The notes: a model not told the origin generated them from the sequence alone. A stretch of DNA of 64,000 bases from Rhodophyticola sp. CCM32 (GCF_004751985.1 NZ_CP038492.1:2480001-2544000); one strand, 5' to 3'. Shown: positions 44,195 through 53,633, numbered from the stretch's first letter. Made by a program: numbers and translations.

Positions 44195-45217
44195 ATGCAC
44201 CTCGCCCGCTTCCCCCGCATCTTTCTGGCCCATCTGCCAACCCCGCTGGAACGGCTTGACCGTCTGTCGAAAGAACTGGGCGGGCCTGAGATCTGGATCA
44301 AGCGCGATGACTGCACCGGTTTGTCCACCGGCGGCAACAAGACCCGCAAGCTGGAATTCCTGATGGCCGAGGCCGAGGCGATGGGTGCCGATATAGTGAT
44401 GACCCAGGGCGCGACCCAGTCAAACCACGCCCGGCAGACCGCTGCCTTTGCGTCCAAGCTTGGCATGAAATGCCATATCCTTCTGGAAGACCGCACCGGC
44501 TATCAGGACCATAATTACAACGATAATGGCAATGTCCTGCTGGACCATCTGCATGGAGCCACAACCGAGAAATTCCCCAACGGGCATGACATGCCCGGCG
44601 AGATGGAAAAGGCCGCCGAAGCGATGCGCGCGGATGGCAAAAAGGTTTTCACCATTCCCGGCGGCGGGTCGAACCCCACCGGTGCCCTGGGCTATGTGAA
44701 CTGTGCCATGGAACTGCTGAACCAGGTCAACACCAGCGGGATGGTGATTGACCGTCTGGTCCATGCAACCGGGTCTTCGGGCACACAGGCTGGGTTGGTC
44801 GTCGGGCTGAAAGCGCTCAACGCGGGTATTCCTCTTCTGGGCTTCGGCACCCGTGCGCCGCAGCCGAAACAGGAACAGATGGTCTATGATCTGGCGGTCA
44901 AAACCGCCGAGAAACTGGGCTGCCCCGGCGTTGTCCAGCGCGAGGATGTGATGGCCGATACCAGCTATGTCGGCACCGGCTACGGCATTCCGCGCGATGA
45001 CACGATCGAGGCGATCCGCATGTTCGCCGAACTGGAAGGTATCCTTCTGGATCCGGTCTATTCCGGCAAAGGCGCCGCAGGGCTGATTGACTATTGCCGC
45101 AAGGGCAAATTCAAGAAAGGCGAGCGCATTGTGTTCCTGCATACGGGCGGATCGGCGGGCCTGTTTGGCTATGATCAGGTTCTGGCCTCTGACCGCGCGC
45201 CGATGGCGGCCGAGTAA
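44195..45217 (+). CDS. cuyA: L-cysteate sulfo-lyase / D-cysteine desulfhydrase family (CuyA-like)
   Basis: PLP enzyme of the ACC-deaminase/D-cysteine desulfhydrase family, 340 residues. The N-terminus '[20 protein letters not shown]' and the lysine motif 'GGNK49TRKLEF', with '[15 protein letters not shown]', match CuyA, which converts L-cysteate to pyruvate, sulfite and ammonia. D-cysteine desulfhydrase is the main alternative; motifs alone do not separate them. HpsN-like and sulfonate-importer genes in the same operon favour CuyA. Start 44195 has GAAGGA upstream and gives the standard N-terminus. Confidence 0.82.
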   Translation: MHLARFPRIFLAHLPTPLERLDRLSKELGGPEIWIKRDDCTGLSTGGNKTRKLEFLMAEAEAMGADIVMTQGATQSNHARQTAAFASKLGMKCHILLEDRTGYQDHNYNDNGNVLLDHLHGATTEKFPNGHDMPGEMEKAAEAMRADGKKVFTIPGGGSNPTGALGYVNCAMELLNQVNTSGMVIDRLVHATGSSGTQAGLVVGLKALNAGIPLLGFGTRAPQPKQEQMVYDLAVKTAEKLGCPGVVQREDVMADTSYVGTGYGIPRDDTIEAIRMFAELEGILLDPVYSGKGAAGLIDYCRKGKFKKGERIVFLHTGGSAGLFGYDQVLASDRAPMAAE

Positions 45218-45219
45218 AC

Positions 45220-46425
45220 ATGGCAAGGGCGGCTTTCACCGGCAGCTTCACCCAACAGGCGCCGATCCCCGAAGCCGGGATTGCAGCCGCGCTCGATGTG
45301 ATGCGGTCGGGGCGCCTGCACCGCTATAACATCGCGCCGGGCGAGACACCCGAGGTGGTGGCGCTGGAACGGGCCTATGCGGATTGGCAGGGGGCTGCCT
45401 TTTGTCTGGCCCTCGCCTCGGGCGGGCAGGCCATGCAGATCGCCCTGCGCGCCGCCGGGGTCACGCCGGGCGACAAGGTGCTGACCAATGCGTTCACACT
45501 GGCCCCGGTTCCCGGCGCGATTGCCGCATTGGGGGCAGAGCCGGTTCTGGTTGAAATCACCGGTGACCTTGTGATCGACCTCGCCGATCTGGCCGCAAAG
45601 GCGCAGCACTCAGGCGCGCGCCATCTGCTGTTGTCCAACATGCGCGGGCATCTGGCGGATATGGACCGGCTGATGCAGATCGCCCGGGCCGCAGGTCTGA
45701 CCGTGATCGAGGATTGCGCCCATACGATGGGGGCCAGATGGAATGGCCAGAGGTCGGGAAATTTCGGCCTGGCAGGCTGCTTCTCGACCCAGACCTACAA
45801 ACACATGAATTCAGGCGAAGGCGGGTTTCTGACCTCGGATGATGCAGCGTTCATGGCCCGTGCCACGATGCTGTCAGGCTCTTATATGCATTACGCCCAT
45901 CATGGTGCCGGGCCGGGTGCGGAAGCCTATCGCGATATCCGGTTTGAAATGCCCAACCTGTCGGCGCGGATGGACAATCTGCGCGCCGCGATTCTGCGGC
46001 CGCAATTGGCTGGGCTGGACGATGCCATCATCCAATGGAACGCACGCTATGACCGGGTTGCGGCACATCTGTCGGGGCACCCGGCGCTGCGCCTGCCCAA
46101 ACGCCCGGTCGCGGAGGCCTATGTCGGCTCCTCAATCCAGTTTTTCGTACCGGGGCTGCCCGATGACATGGCCCGCGCCTTCCTTGAGGCCACCGCTGCC
46201 CTGGGGGTTGACTTGAAATGGTTCGGCGCGGCAGAGCCTGTGGGCTTCACCTCTTCCCATCAAAGCTGGCGCTACGCCCCTGCCCAGAACCTGCCCGGGA
46301 CCGACCGTATTCTGGCGGGCCTTTTTGACATGCGCCTGCCGCTGACCTTTAGCCTTGAAGAGTGTGATCTGATCGCCGCGCATATTCTGGATGTGGCCGC
46401 AGACCTGAGCAGGGCCGCCGCATGA
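45220..46425 (+). CDS. DegT/DnrJ/EryC1/StrS-family aminotransferase
   Basis: PLP-dependent enzyme, 401 residues. The cofactor lysine is K194 in 'TQTYKHMNSGEGG', and 'VIEDCAHTMGARWNGQ' is the typical pyridine-ring aspartate region. Family members usually aminate keto-sugars, but here the gene starts two bases after the cuyA-like stop and overlaps the racemase start. Amination of a sulfonated keto acid or ketone such as sulfopyruvate is therefore possible (inference). The reaction is not determined by sequence. Confidence 0.88.
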   Translation: MARAAFTGSFTQQAPIPEAGIAAALDVMRSGRLHRYNIAPGETPEVVALERAYADWQGAAFCLALASGGQAMQIALRAAGVTPGDKVLTNAFTLAPVPGAIAALGAEPVLVEITGDLVIDLADLAAKAQHSGARHLLLSNMRGHLADMDRLMQIARAAGLTVIEDCAHTMGARWNGQRSGNFGLAGCFSTQTYKHMNSGEGGFLTSDDAAFMARATMLSGSYMHYAHHGAGPGAEAYRDIRFEMPNLSARMDNLRAAILRPQLAGLDDAIIQWNARYDRVAAHLSGHPALRLPKRPVAEAYVGSSIQFFVPGLPDDMARAFLEATAALGVDLKWFGAAEPVGFTSSHQSWRYAPAQNLPGTDRILAGLFDMRLPLTFSLEECDLIAAHILDVAADLSRAAA

Positions 46426-47123
46426 GACCTGTGGGCATTCTGGGAGGCATGGGCCCCGAGGCGACGGTTCTGCTGATGCAGAAGGTTATCGCCGCCGTAT
46501 CTGCCGAAGATGATGCGGATCATATTCCGCTTCTGGTCGATCAGAACCCGCAGGTGCCCTCTCGCATCAAACGGCTGATCGACGGCACCGGCGCAGACCC
46601 GGCCCCGGTTCTGGTCGGGATGGCGCAGAAATTGCAGGCCGCGGGCGCCGAGGCGCTGGCGATGCCCTGCAACACCGCGCATCATTACGCAGGCGCCGTT
46701 CAGGCCGCGACCAGCGTACCGTTTCTGGATATGGTGGCCTTGTCCGTGGCGAAAGCGCGGGATCTGGCAGGTGCTGACGGCCGCGTGGGTATTCTTGCAT
46801 CACCGGCAGTGCGGCAGGTCGGTCTGTTTGACGCCGCTTTGGCAAAGGCCGGTCTGACACCGGTCTATGCGTCTGATGAAACCGCTTTGCTGACCGCGAT
46901 CCGCAGCATAAAGGCTGCGGGCCCGACAGAAACCGCCCGCGCGACGCTTCATGCAGCCTCTCACACTCTGCTTAATTCAAAGGCATGTGTTCAACTTATT
47001 GCCTGCACAGAATTCTCACTGATTGCCGATGTCCTTGCAGAGGGTGCCAAGAGGGTCGACACTCTTGACGTTCTTGTAGAGGCCATCGTCGCCTTTTCAC
47101 ACAGCACGGAGGACGAGCATTAA
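46422..47123 (+). CDS. Aspartate/glutamate-type amino-acid racemase
   Basis: Cofactor-independent two-cysteine racemase, 233 residues. C83 is in 'MPCNTAHHY' and C195 in 'LIACTEFSL', with the N-terminal 'GILGGMGPEAT'. Overlap of four bases with the aminotransferase gene and proximity to the cuyA-like gene suggest racemisation of cysteate, an aspartate analogue, so that both enantiomers feed the lyase (inference). A general aspartate racemase is the alternative. Confidence 0.9.
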   Translation: MRPVGILGGMGPEATVLLMQKVIAAVSAEDDADHIPLLVDQNPQVPSRIKRLIDGTGADPAPVLVGMAQKLQAAGAEALAMPCNTAHHYAGAVQAATSVPFLDMVALSVAKARDLAGADGRVGILASPAVRQVGLFDAALAKAGLTPVYASDETALLTAIRSIKAAGPTETARATLHAASHTLLNSKACVQLIACTEFSLIADVLAEGAKRVDTLDVLVEAIVAFSHSTEDEH

Positions 47124-47196
47124 GGTAAATGGTTTGAACAAAGAGACGCCACCGGGTTTCGTATCCGGGGAACAAAACAACAGAGGAGAGAATAAT

Positions 47197-48186
47197 ATGA
47201 AACGTATGACAAAACGCCTGATGCTCAGCGCCGCGACCATGGCCATCACTGCAAGCGGCGCCCTGGCCGAGGATGTGACCATCGGTCATTTCGGCAACCC
47301 CACACCGATGCAGGTGGCCCGCGCCGCCGGCGATTTCGATGCCGCCACCGGCTGGACCATCGAATGGCGTCAATTTGCATCGGGCACCGATGTGATCGCG
47401 GCCATGGCCTCGGGCGATATTCAGGTGGCCGAACTTGGGTCATCCCCCCTGGCAATTGCGACCTCCAGCGGGGTTGATCTGCAACTGTTCATGCTGGCCC
47501 AGGTCATTGGTGAGGCCGAAAGCCTGATCGTGCGCGACGGCGCAGGGATCGAAACGCTGGAGGATCTGCGCGGCAAACGTGTGGCTGTGCCTGTGGGGTC
47601 GACCGCGCATTTCTCATTGATGGGCGCGCTGGATCAGGCGGGCATTGGCGAGGATGAACTGACCATCCTGAACATGCCGCCCGATCAGATCGCCGCCGCC
47701 TGGCAGCAGGATGCGATTGACGCCGCCTTTATCTGGCAGCCGGTCCAGTCCCAGATCAGCGAAAACGGCACGCTTCTGGTGGGCGCGGACCAGACCGCCG
47801 AATGGGGGTTCCCCACATTTGACGGCTGGGTGGTGAACACCGGATTTGCGGCGGACCATGCCGATGGTCTTGCCGCCTTTGCGGCCACGATGGATGCTGC
47901 AAACGGGGCCTATCTGGCAGACCCCGCAGCCTGGACTGCCGACAGCGCGCCGGTGATCGCCATCGCTGAACAGACCGGGGCCGATGCCTCACAGGTGCCG
48001 GGTATTCTGGAAGGGTTCGCCTTCATCCCGCTGGCCGATCAGTTGAGCCCGACCTGGCTGGGCAGTGCTGCGGATACCATGCTGGCAACGGCGACCTTCC
48101 TGCAATCGGCAGGCCGGATCGACGCGGTGGCCGATGAGTATTCGGGTTTTGTAAGCACCTCGATCGCCGAAGCGGCGGTTCAGTAA
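47197..48186 (+). CDS. ABC transporter substrate-binding protein (TauA type)
   Basis: Periplasmic taurine/sulfonate-type receptor, 329 residues, with Sec signal MKRMTKRLMLSAATMAITAS (cleavage near ALA-ED). The mature part starts 'VTIGHFGNPTPMQVAR', and 'QVAELGSSPLAIATSSG' is typical of TauA. GAGGAGAG at 47183-47190 fixes the ATG at 47197. It belongs to the cuyA-hpsN operon, so a C3 sulfonate such as cysteate or dihydroxypropanesulfonate is a reasonable ligand (inference). Confidence 0.92.
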   Translation: MKRMTKRLMLSAATMAITASGALAEDVTIGHFGNPTPMQVARAAGDFDAATGWTIEWRQFASGTDVIAAMASGDIQVAELGSSPLAIATSSGVDLQLFMLAQVIGEAESLIVRDGAGIETLEDLRGKRVAVPVGSTAHFSLMGALDQAGIGEDELTILNMPPDQIAAAWQQDAIDAAFIWQPVQSQISENGTLLVGADQTAEWGFPTFDGWVVNTGFAADHADGLAAFAATMDAANGAYLADPAAWTADSAPVIAIAEQTGADASQVPGILEGFAFIPLADQLSPTWLGSAADTMLATATFLQSAGRIDAVADEYSGFVSTSIAEAAVQ

Positions 48187-48197
48187 ACTTCCCTCCC

Positions 48198-48229
48198 GGT
48201 CCCGGCGCCATTGGCATCGGGGCCGGACC
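48198..48229 (+). promoter_or_regulatory. Hairpin after binding-protein gene
   Basis: GGTCC (48198-48202) pairs with GGACC (48225-48229) and GGC with GCC inside, with one bulge. It lies in the 53-base gap between receptor and ATPase genes, the same position as hairpins in four other importer operons of the window. Confidence 0.45.
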
Positions 48230-48239
48230 CTCTCATCGG

Positions 48240-49040
48240 ATGGAAACGCGTATGGGCCTCACAATCAACGACGCATCGGTGATCTTTCCTGCTGCGGATG
48301 GTCGCCCGCCGGTTCAGGCGCTGCAAAAGATCGACCTCAGCATCGAGAATGATGATTTCGTGGTCGCACTTGGCGCGTCGGGCTGTGGGAAATCCACGCT
48401 GCTGAACCTGATCGCCGGGTTTCTGGCGCCCTCAAGCGGTGATATCCTGCTGGATGAACGCCCGGTCACAGGCCCCGGCGCCGACCGGTCCGTCGTGTTT
48501 CAGAAACACGCTCTGCTCCCCTGGCTGAACGTGATCGACAATGTTGCTTTCGGGCTGAAGATGCAGGCGGTTTCCAACACCGAACGCTATGAAATCGCAG
48601 AGAAATTCACGGCCCTTCTGGGGCTTGACGGGTTCCAGAAATCACCCGTCTACAAGCTGTCCGGCGGGATGCAGCAACGCGTCGGCATTGCCCGCGCCCT
48701 GACCTGCGACCCGAAGGTTCTGTTGATGGACGAACCGCTTGGCGCGCTGGATGCCCTGACCCGGGAAAAGGCGCAGGAGTTGATCCTGAATATCTGGAAC
48801 GAAACTCATAAATCGGTCTTTTTCATCACTCATTCGGTTGAGGAAGCCCTATTCATGGGCACCAAGCTGATCGTGATGTCGCCCCGGCCGGGCCGGATCG
48901 CACATCGGTTCGATCTGCCATTTTCGCGGCGGTTTCTGGCGGGCGAAACCGCGCGCCATGTAAAAGCCTCCCCCGAATTTATCGACCTGCGCGAAGAGGT
49001 GCTGGAAATCATCTTCGCCGATGAGGAGGCCGCGGCATGA
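48240..49040 (+). CDS. ABC transporter ATP-binding protein (TauB type)
   Basis: ATPase, 266 residues. Walker A 'GASGCGKST', Q-loop 'VVFQKHALLPWLNV', signature 'LSGGMQQRVGIARA' and Walker B 'VLLMDEPLGALDAL' are intact and TauB-like. ATG 48240 or 48252 could be the start. It overlaps the permease gene by four bases. Confidence 0.93.
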   Translation: METRMGLTINDASVIFPAADGRPPVQALQKIDLSIENDDFVVALGASGCGKSTLLNLIAGFLAPSSGDILLDERPVTGPGADRSVVFQKHALLPWLNVIDNVAFGLKMQAVSNTERYEIAEKFTALLGLDGFQKSPVYKLSGGMQQRVGIARALTCDPKVLLMDEPLGALDALTREKAQELILNIWNETHKSVFFITHSVEEALFMGTKLIVMSPRPGRIAHRFDLPFSRRFLAGETARHVKASPEFIDLREEVLEIIFADEEAAA

Positions 49041-49921
49041 CTGATCACCCCGCCACCACAACGCCCGGGGCAGAACCCGCCCCGCAGCCCGGCATTTTTG
49101 GGCGGATCGCCCGGGCACGGCCCACCAAGCCCGGTGAAACCTATGGTGTGCCCGGTCAGGGCGATACGCTCTGGCTTTCGCTTGGGTCCATCGCGTTTCT
49201 GATCTTTATCTGGTGGCTGGTCACCGCCATGGGCTGGGTCCGGCCGCTTTTCGTGCCCTCCCCCGGCGCGGTCATCGCCAAATTCGCCGATGTGTGGCAG
49301 AACGGTTTTACCAACACACCCTTCCTTGAACATATGGCCGTCTCGACCGCGCGCGTGTTCGGGGCTTTCCTGCTGGCCTGTCTGATCGGCATTCCACTGG
49401 GTCTGGCCATGGGGATGAGCCCGATCATGCGCGGCCTTTTCGACCCGCCGATTGAATTCTACCGCCCGATCCCGCCACTGGCCTATCTGCCGCTGATGAT
49501 CATCTGGTTCGGGATTGGCGAGACCTCGAAAGTGTTGCTGATCTTCCTGTCGGTTTTCGCGCCCGTGGCCCTTGGCGCCCGTTCCGGCGTGAAATCGGCG
49601 GCGATTGAACAGATCCACGCGGCCTATTCCTTCGGGGCCAGCCGATGGCAGGTGATGCGCCATGTCATTCTGCCCTCAGCCCTGCCTGAAATCCTGACCG
49701 CGATGCGCATCGGCATCGGTTTTGGCTGGACAACGCTGGTCGCTGCCGAAATGGTCGCGGCAACCGAAGGCCTTGGGTATATGGTTCTGTCTGCCTCGCA
49801 GTTTTTGCAGACATCCACGGTCATCATGGGGATCATCGTGATCGCCGCGATTGCCTATGCTTTTGACCTTTTGATGCGCTGGATTGAGCGCAAAGTCGTG
49901 CCCTGGAAGGGCCGTATGTGA
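49037..49921 (+). CDS. ABC transporter permease (TauC type)
   Basis: Membrane subunit, 294 residues, with a polar N-terminus of about 50 residues and six spans. The coupling loop reads 'EQIHAAYSFGASRWQVMRHV'. The stop overlaps the GTG start of the hpsN-like gene (GTGA), directly tying uptake to sulfonate oxidation. Complete and ordinary for the family. Confidence 0.93.
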   Translation: MTDHPATTTPGAEPAPQPGIFGRIARARPTKPGETYGVPGQGDTLWLSLGSIAFLIFIWWLVTAMGWVRPLFVPSPGAVIAKFADVWQNGFTNTPFLEHMAVSTARVFGAFLLACLIGIPLGLAMGMSPIMRGLFDPPIEFYRPIPPLAYLPLMIIWFGIGETSKVLLIFLSVFAPVALGARSGVKSAAIEQIHAAYSFGASRWQVMRHVILPSALPEILTAMRIGIGFGWTTLVAAEMVAATEGLGYMVLSASQFLQTSTVIMGIIVIAAIAYAFDLLMRWIERKVVPWKGRM

Positions 49922-51246
49922 GTGATGAAATGCCAAAGACCTATCTGAAAAAAGCCGCGCGCACAGCCGAAAGCGATCAGCCTGATGTGCGTGTATCGGT
50001 TGAAAAAATCCTGGGTGAAATCGCGCAGGGCGGGGATGACGCGGTGCGCCGCTATGCCCGCGAATTCGACAAATGGGAGGGGGAGATCATCGTCTCGCCC
50101 GAGGCAATCACATCCGCCGCCGCGCAGGTGCCGCAAAAGCTGAAAGACGATATCCGCTTTGCCCATGACAATATCCGGCGCTTTGCAGAGGCACAGCGCG
50201 CAACCACAACCGATTGCAATATCGAGATATTGCCGGGTCTGACCGCTGGCCAGCGCCAGATCCCGGTTTCGGCGGCAGGCTGTTATGTCCCCGGCGGACG
50301 TTACAGCCATATCGCCAGCGCAATCATGACCATCACCACCGCCAAGGCCGCAGGTGTGCCCCATATCGCGGCCTGCTCACCGCCCCGCCCGGGCGAGGGC
50401 ATTCCCGCCGCGATCCTGTATGCGATGGATCTTTGCGGCGCAGATGTGATTTTGAACCTGGGCGGCGTGCAGGGCGTGGCGGCCATGGCCAACGGTCTGT
50501 TCGGCCTGCCCAGGGCCGATATTCTGGTCGGGCCCGGCAACCAGTATGTGGCCGAGGCCAAACGCATTCTTTACGGCCAGGTCGGCATCGACATGTTCGC
50601 CGGGCCAACGGATTCGATGGTCATCGCCGACCAGACCGCCGACCCAGATCTTGTGGCCTGGGATCTCGTGGGTCAGGCCGAACACGGCTATAACTCCCCT
50701 GTCTGGCTGGTCACGTCGGATCGCGCCCTGGCAGACCGGGTGATGCAGCTGGTGCCCGGTATGATCAACGACCTGCCAGAGCTGAATGCCACAAATGCCC
50801 GCGCCGCATGGGCCGATTATGCGGAAGTGATCCTTTGCGAGGATGCCGCCGGGATGGCCGATGTGGCGGATGAGTATGCGCCCGAACATCTGCATGTGCA
50901 GGCCGCCGATCTTGACTGGTGGCTGGGGCGTCTTCAGGCCTATGGCTCGCTGTTTCTGGGCGAGGAAACCACCGTGGCCTTCGGTGACAAATGTTCCGGC
51001 CCCAACCATGTGCTGCCCACCTCCGGGGCGGGGCGCTATACCGGCGGCTTATCGGTGCATAAATTCCTGAAAACCGTCACCTGGCAACGGGCCACACGCA
51101 ATGCCTCACGCGATCTTGCGGTGGCCACAGCGCGGATTTCCCGGCTGGAAGGGATGGAAGGCCACGCCCGCACCGCCGATATCCGGCTGGCCAAATTCTT
51201 CCCCGAAGAGCTGTTCGATCTCAGCCCTGCCGATGATGCGGCTTGA
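49918..51246 (+). CDS. hpsN: Sulfopropanediol 3-dehydrogenase-like (HpsN), histidinol-dehydrogenase family, copy 1
   Basis: NAD-dependent dehydrogenase, 442 residues, of the HisD fold. Zinc-site residues Q253 and H256 ('GQAEHGYNS') and the catalytic pair E322-H323 ('APEHLHVQ') are present. HpsN oxidises 2,3-dihydroxypropane-1-sulfonate to sulfolactate. The absence of any his gene and the operon with TauABC-like, CuyA-like and exporter genes argue for HpsN rather than HisD. GTG 49918 overlaps the permease stop. A closely similar second copy is at 55437-56744 with a TRAP importer. Confidence 0.85.
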   Translation: MSDEMPKTYLKKAARTAESDQPDVRVSVEKILGEIAQGGDDAVRRYAREFDKWEGEIIVSPEAITSAAAQVPQKLKDDIRFAHDNIRRFAEAQRATTTDCNIEILPGLTAGQRQIPVSAAGCYVPGGRYSHIASAIMTITTAKAAGVPHIAACSPPRPGEGIPAAILYAMDLCGADVILNLGGVQGVAAMANGLFGLPRADILVGPGNQYVAEAKRILYGQVGIDMFAGPTDSMVIADQTADPDLVAWDLVGQAEHGYNSPVWLVTSDRALADRVMQLVPGMINDLPELNATNARAAWADYAEVILCEDAAGMADVADEYAPEHLHVQAADLDWWLGRLQAYGSLFLGEETTVAFGDKCSGPNHVLPTSGAGRYTGGLSVHKFLKTVTWQRATRNASRDLAVATARISRLEGMEGHARTADIRLAKFFPEELFDLSPADDAA

Positions 51247-52252
51247 AGGTCTGACTGTCCGGGGCGGATGCGCGCAGATGCGGGACTGGTGCCAGACCAC
51301 CAAGGGCGGCCTGCTGATCGCGGGGACAATCGCCCTGGCGGCCAGCTTCCTGTCGGAACATTACGGCGCGCCGGCGATGCTGTTTGCGCTTCTGATCGGC
51401 ATGGCGTTCCATTTTCTTGCCAGTGACGAACGGGCCGAACCCGGCATCACATTTGCGTCGAAAACCGTGCTTCGGATCGGCGTTGCCCTTCTGGGCCTGC
51501 GTCTGACCTTCGCCGATGTGGCCGCCCTTGGCTGGGCACCGGTGATCGGCATCCTGGTACTTGTGCCCCTGACCCTTGCCGCCGGCGTGGGGATTGCCCG
51601 GCTGTTCCGCCGACCGCTGGCCTTCGGGTTTCTGTCGGGCGGGGCTGTTGCGATCTGCGGCGCCTCGGCGGCGCTGGCCATTGCGGCGGTTCTGCCGAAA
51701 CGGCATGTGAAAGAGGAAGATGTGCTGCTGACCGTTGTCGGTGTTACGGCAATGTCGACCCTGGCGATGGTGCTTTACCCTGTCCTGTTTTCAACCCTTG
51801 GGCTGACCGAGACCGAAAGCGGGTATCTGATTGGCGCCACGATCCATGATGTGGCCCAGGTGGTCGGTGCGGGCTATTCCGTCAGCGAGGTGGCGGGCGA
51901 TGTGGCAACTGTCACCAAATTGCAGCGTGTCGCGTTGTTGCCGGTTGTGCTGATCGCGGTGGCATTGTCATTCCGGCGCGAGACCGGTGGTGCCATCGGT
52001 CTGCCCTGGTTCGTCGTCGTCTTCACTCTGCTGATGATCCTGCGCAGCATCCTGCCCCTGCCCGAGACCCTGATCGTCACGGTCAACGACATCTCACGCT
52101 TTATGCTGCTGACCGCAATTGCCGCCCTGGGGGTCAAAACCTCGCTTGACCAGATATTCGCCAACGGCCCGCGCCGGATGATCATTATCGGCGTCGAAAC
52201 CCTGACCCTGCTGGCCCTGGCGCTTGGATTTGCCTGGATGTTTCTGGGGTAA
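51236..52252 (+). CDS. Putative sulfate/sulfite exporter (YeiH/PSE family, UPF0324)
   Basis: Integral membrane protein of about 338 residues with ten or so hydrophobic segments. Family marks: 'LLIGMAFHFLASDERAEPGI', 'LRIGVALLGLRLTF', 'GGAVAICGASAALAIAAVLP' and 'GATIHDVAQVVGAGY'. Relatives beside organosulfonate lyases (SuyZ-type) are thought to export sulfite or sulfate. The start is uncertain (51233, 51236 or 51278); all overlap or follow the hpsN-like stop closely. Last gene of the plus-strand sulfonate operon, matching release of sulfite by the sulfo-lyase. Confidence 0.85.
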   Translation: MRLEGLTVRGGCAQMRDWCQTTKGGLLIAGTIALAASFLSEHYGAPAMLFALLIGMAFHFLASDERAEPGITFASKTVLRIGVALLGLRLTFADVAALGWAPVIGILVLVPLTLAAGVGIARLFRRPLAFGFLSGGAVAICGASAALAIAAVLPKRHVKEEDVLLTVVGVTAMSTLAMVLYPVLFSTLGLTETESGYLIGATIHDVAQVVGAGYSVSEVAGDVATVTKLQRVALLPVVLIAVALSFRRETGGAIGLPWFVVVFTLLMILRSILPLPETLIVTVNDISRFMLLTAIAALGVKTSLDQIFANGPRRMIIIGVETLTLLALALGFAWMFLG

Positions 52253-52459
52253 CCCTGCCCTTACCGATCATATCAGGCCCTGAGGCATGGGACAGAATTT
52301 TGCAAACAGACCTGCAAAGGGCAAAGGGCATCGCCCGCGCCCTTTGGGGGCGATACGGGCGCTGCCCGGCGGGATGATAGCTATGGGGCGGCGCAAGATG
52401 ATTGCGAGAAATCATCCTCGCCGCAGATATCGCGCCACCCAGACGAAGCACACCTCAAA

Positions 52460-52491
52460 GCGGTTTGGGTTTGATGTGACTCGAAAACCGC
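52460..52491. terminator. Possible terminator hairpin between convergent operons
   Basis: GCGGTTT (52460-52466) pairs with AAACCGC (52485-52491) in the 249-base gap between the exporter and the minus-strand FMN dehydrogenase. The loop is long and no clear T-run follows. The remainder of the gap shows no gene. Confidence 0.35.
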
Positions 52492-52501
52492 TGCCTCTGC
52501 T

Positions 52502-53626
52502 CTATGGCGCGGCATAGAGAACCTGACCCGAGATCGCCGACACGGAGGTCACCCCAAGCTGCGCAAGGGTGATACTGGTCTCCTCTGACAAAGCCTCCCA
52601 CAGCTGCGTCAGGCCCGGTTCGCGATTGGCCGCCATGGCAAACAGCAACGGGCGGCCGAAGAACACGAAACTGGCGCCTGTGGCATAGGCTTTCACCACG
52701 TCTTCGCCTGACCTGAGACCGGAATCGAAGAACAGCGGATAGGTCTCGCCCAATGCCCGGCGGATAGCCCCAAGCGCTGTAATGGCCGCCGGGGCGCTTT
52801 CCAACTGCCGCCCGCCATGGTTGGAAACCTGAATGGCATCCACACCGGCCTCGCGCAGACACAGGGCATCCTCCACACTCAAGACGCCCTTGACCACCAG
52901 ATTGCCATCCCACATCCCGCGCAGCCGGTCGAGATAGGTCCAATCCGCCCGCGCCCGGCTGCTGGTGCGGTCAAAATGCCCGTTGGGCCCGCCAAAATTC
53001 GCAAGCCCGGGCACACCTTTTATCAGTGTCTCAAGGGACCAGCCCGGATGCAGGGCAAAATCAAGAAACTGGCGCGGGCCAATCCGAAAGGGCATCTTGA
53101 AGCCGCGCCGCAATTCGCGCGGGCGGCGGCCCACCTCGGGCACATCCAGTGTCAGCACAAGGGTGCGATACCCTGCGGCTTTGGCGCGTTTGACCAGGGC
53201 GGTTGCCTCGCTTCCACCCCCGCTGAAATAAAGCTGAAACCAGGCATGGCCCTCGGCCACCTCGATCATCCTTTCCAGCGGGGTCGAGGCGACGGTGGAC
53301 ACGCCAAGGGGCACCTGTTCACGCGCGGCCAGTCGCGCAAGCATCAGGTCCGCGCCGGGCGTTGACAGATTGCACATTCCCATCGGGCTGATCCCAAAGG
53401 GTTTCCGGGCCTCATGGCCAAAAACCGGCATGCCCAGATCGCGATGTTCCACATTCGACAGGACACGGGGCTGCAAGCGGATCTCGCGGAGCGCTTTGCG
53501 GTTCATCGCGGCCCCGTCCCCGGCCCCCGCCGCCCCGTCGATATAGTCGAACACCATCCAGGGCAGGCGCCGTTTCGCAAGCCGCCATGCATCTTCCGTG
53601 GAATGAATCTCTCTGCCCAGCACCAT
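52502..53626 (-). CDS. FMN-dependent alpha-hydroxy-acid dehydrogenase (LldD/glycolate-oxidase family)
   Basis: Flavoenzyme of 374 residues with a TIM-barrel FMN domain. The catalytic histidine lies in 'VSNHGGRQLESAPA', the FMN-binding lysine in 'LVVKGVLS', and 'DSGLRSGEDVVKAYATGA' is the phosphate site. It oxidises 2-hydroxy acids to 2-oxo acids. As the last gene of the HpsN2 operon it could convert sulfolactate to sulfopyruvate, in place of the usual SlcD/ComC (inference); L-lactate is the default family substrate. Confidence 0.9.
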   Translation of the reverse strand: MVLGREIHSTEDAWRLAKRRLPWMVFDYIDGAAGAGDGAAMNRKALREIRLQPRVLSNVEHRDLGMPVFGHEARKPFGISPMGMCNLSTPGADLMLARLAAREQVPLGVSTVASTPLERMIEVAEGHAWFQLYFSGGGSEATALVKRAKAAGYRTLVLTLDVPEVGRRPRELRRGFKMPFRIGPRQFLDFALHPGWSLETLIKGVPGLANFGGPNGHFDRTSSRARADWTYLDRLRGMWDGNLVVKGVLSVEDALCLREAGVDAIQVSNHGGRQLESAPAAITALGAIRRALGETYPLFFDSGLRSGEDVVKAYATGASFVFFGRPLLFAMAANREPGLTQLWEALSEETSITLAQLGVTSVSAISGQVLYAAP

Positions 53627-53633
53627 GCGGGGC

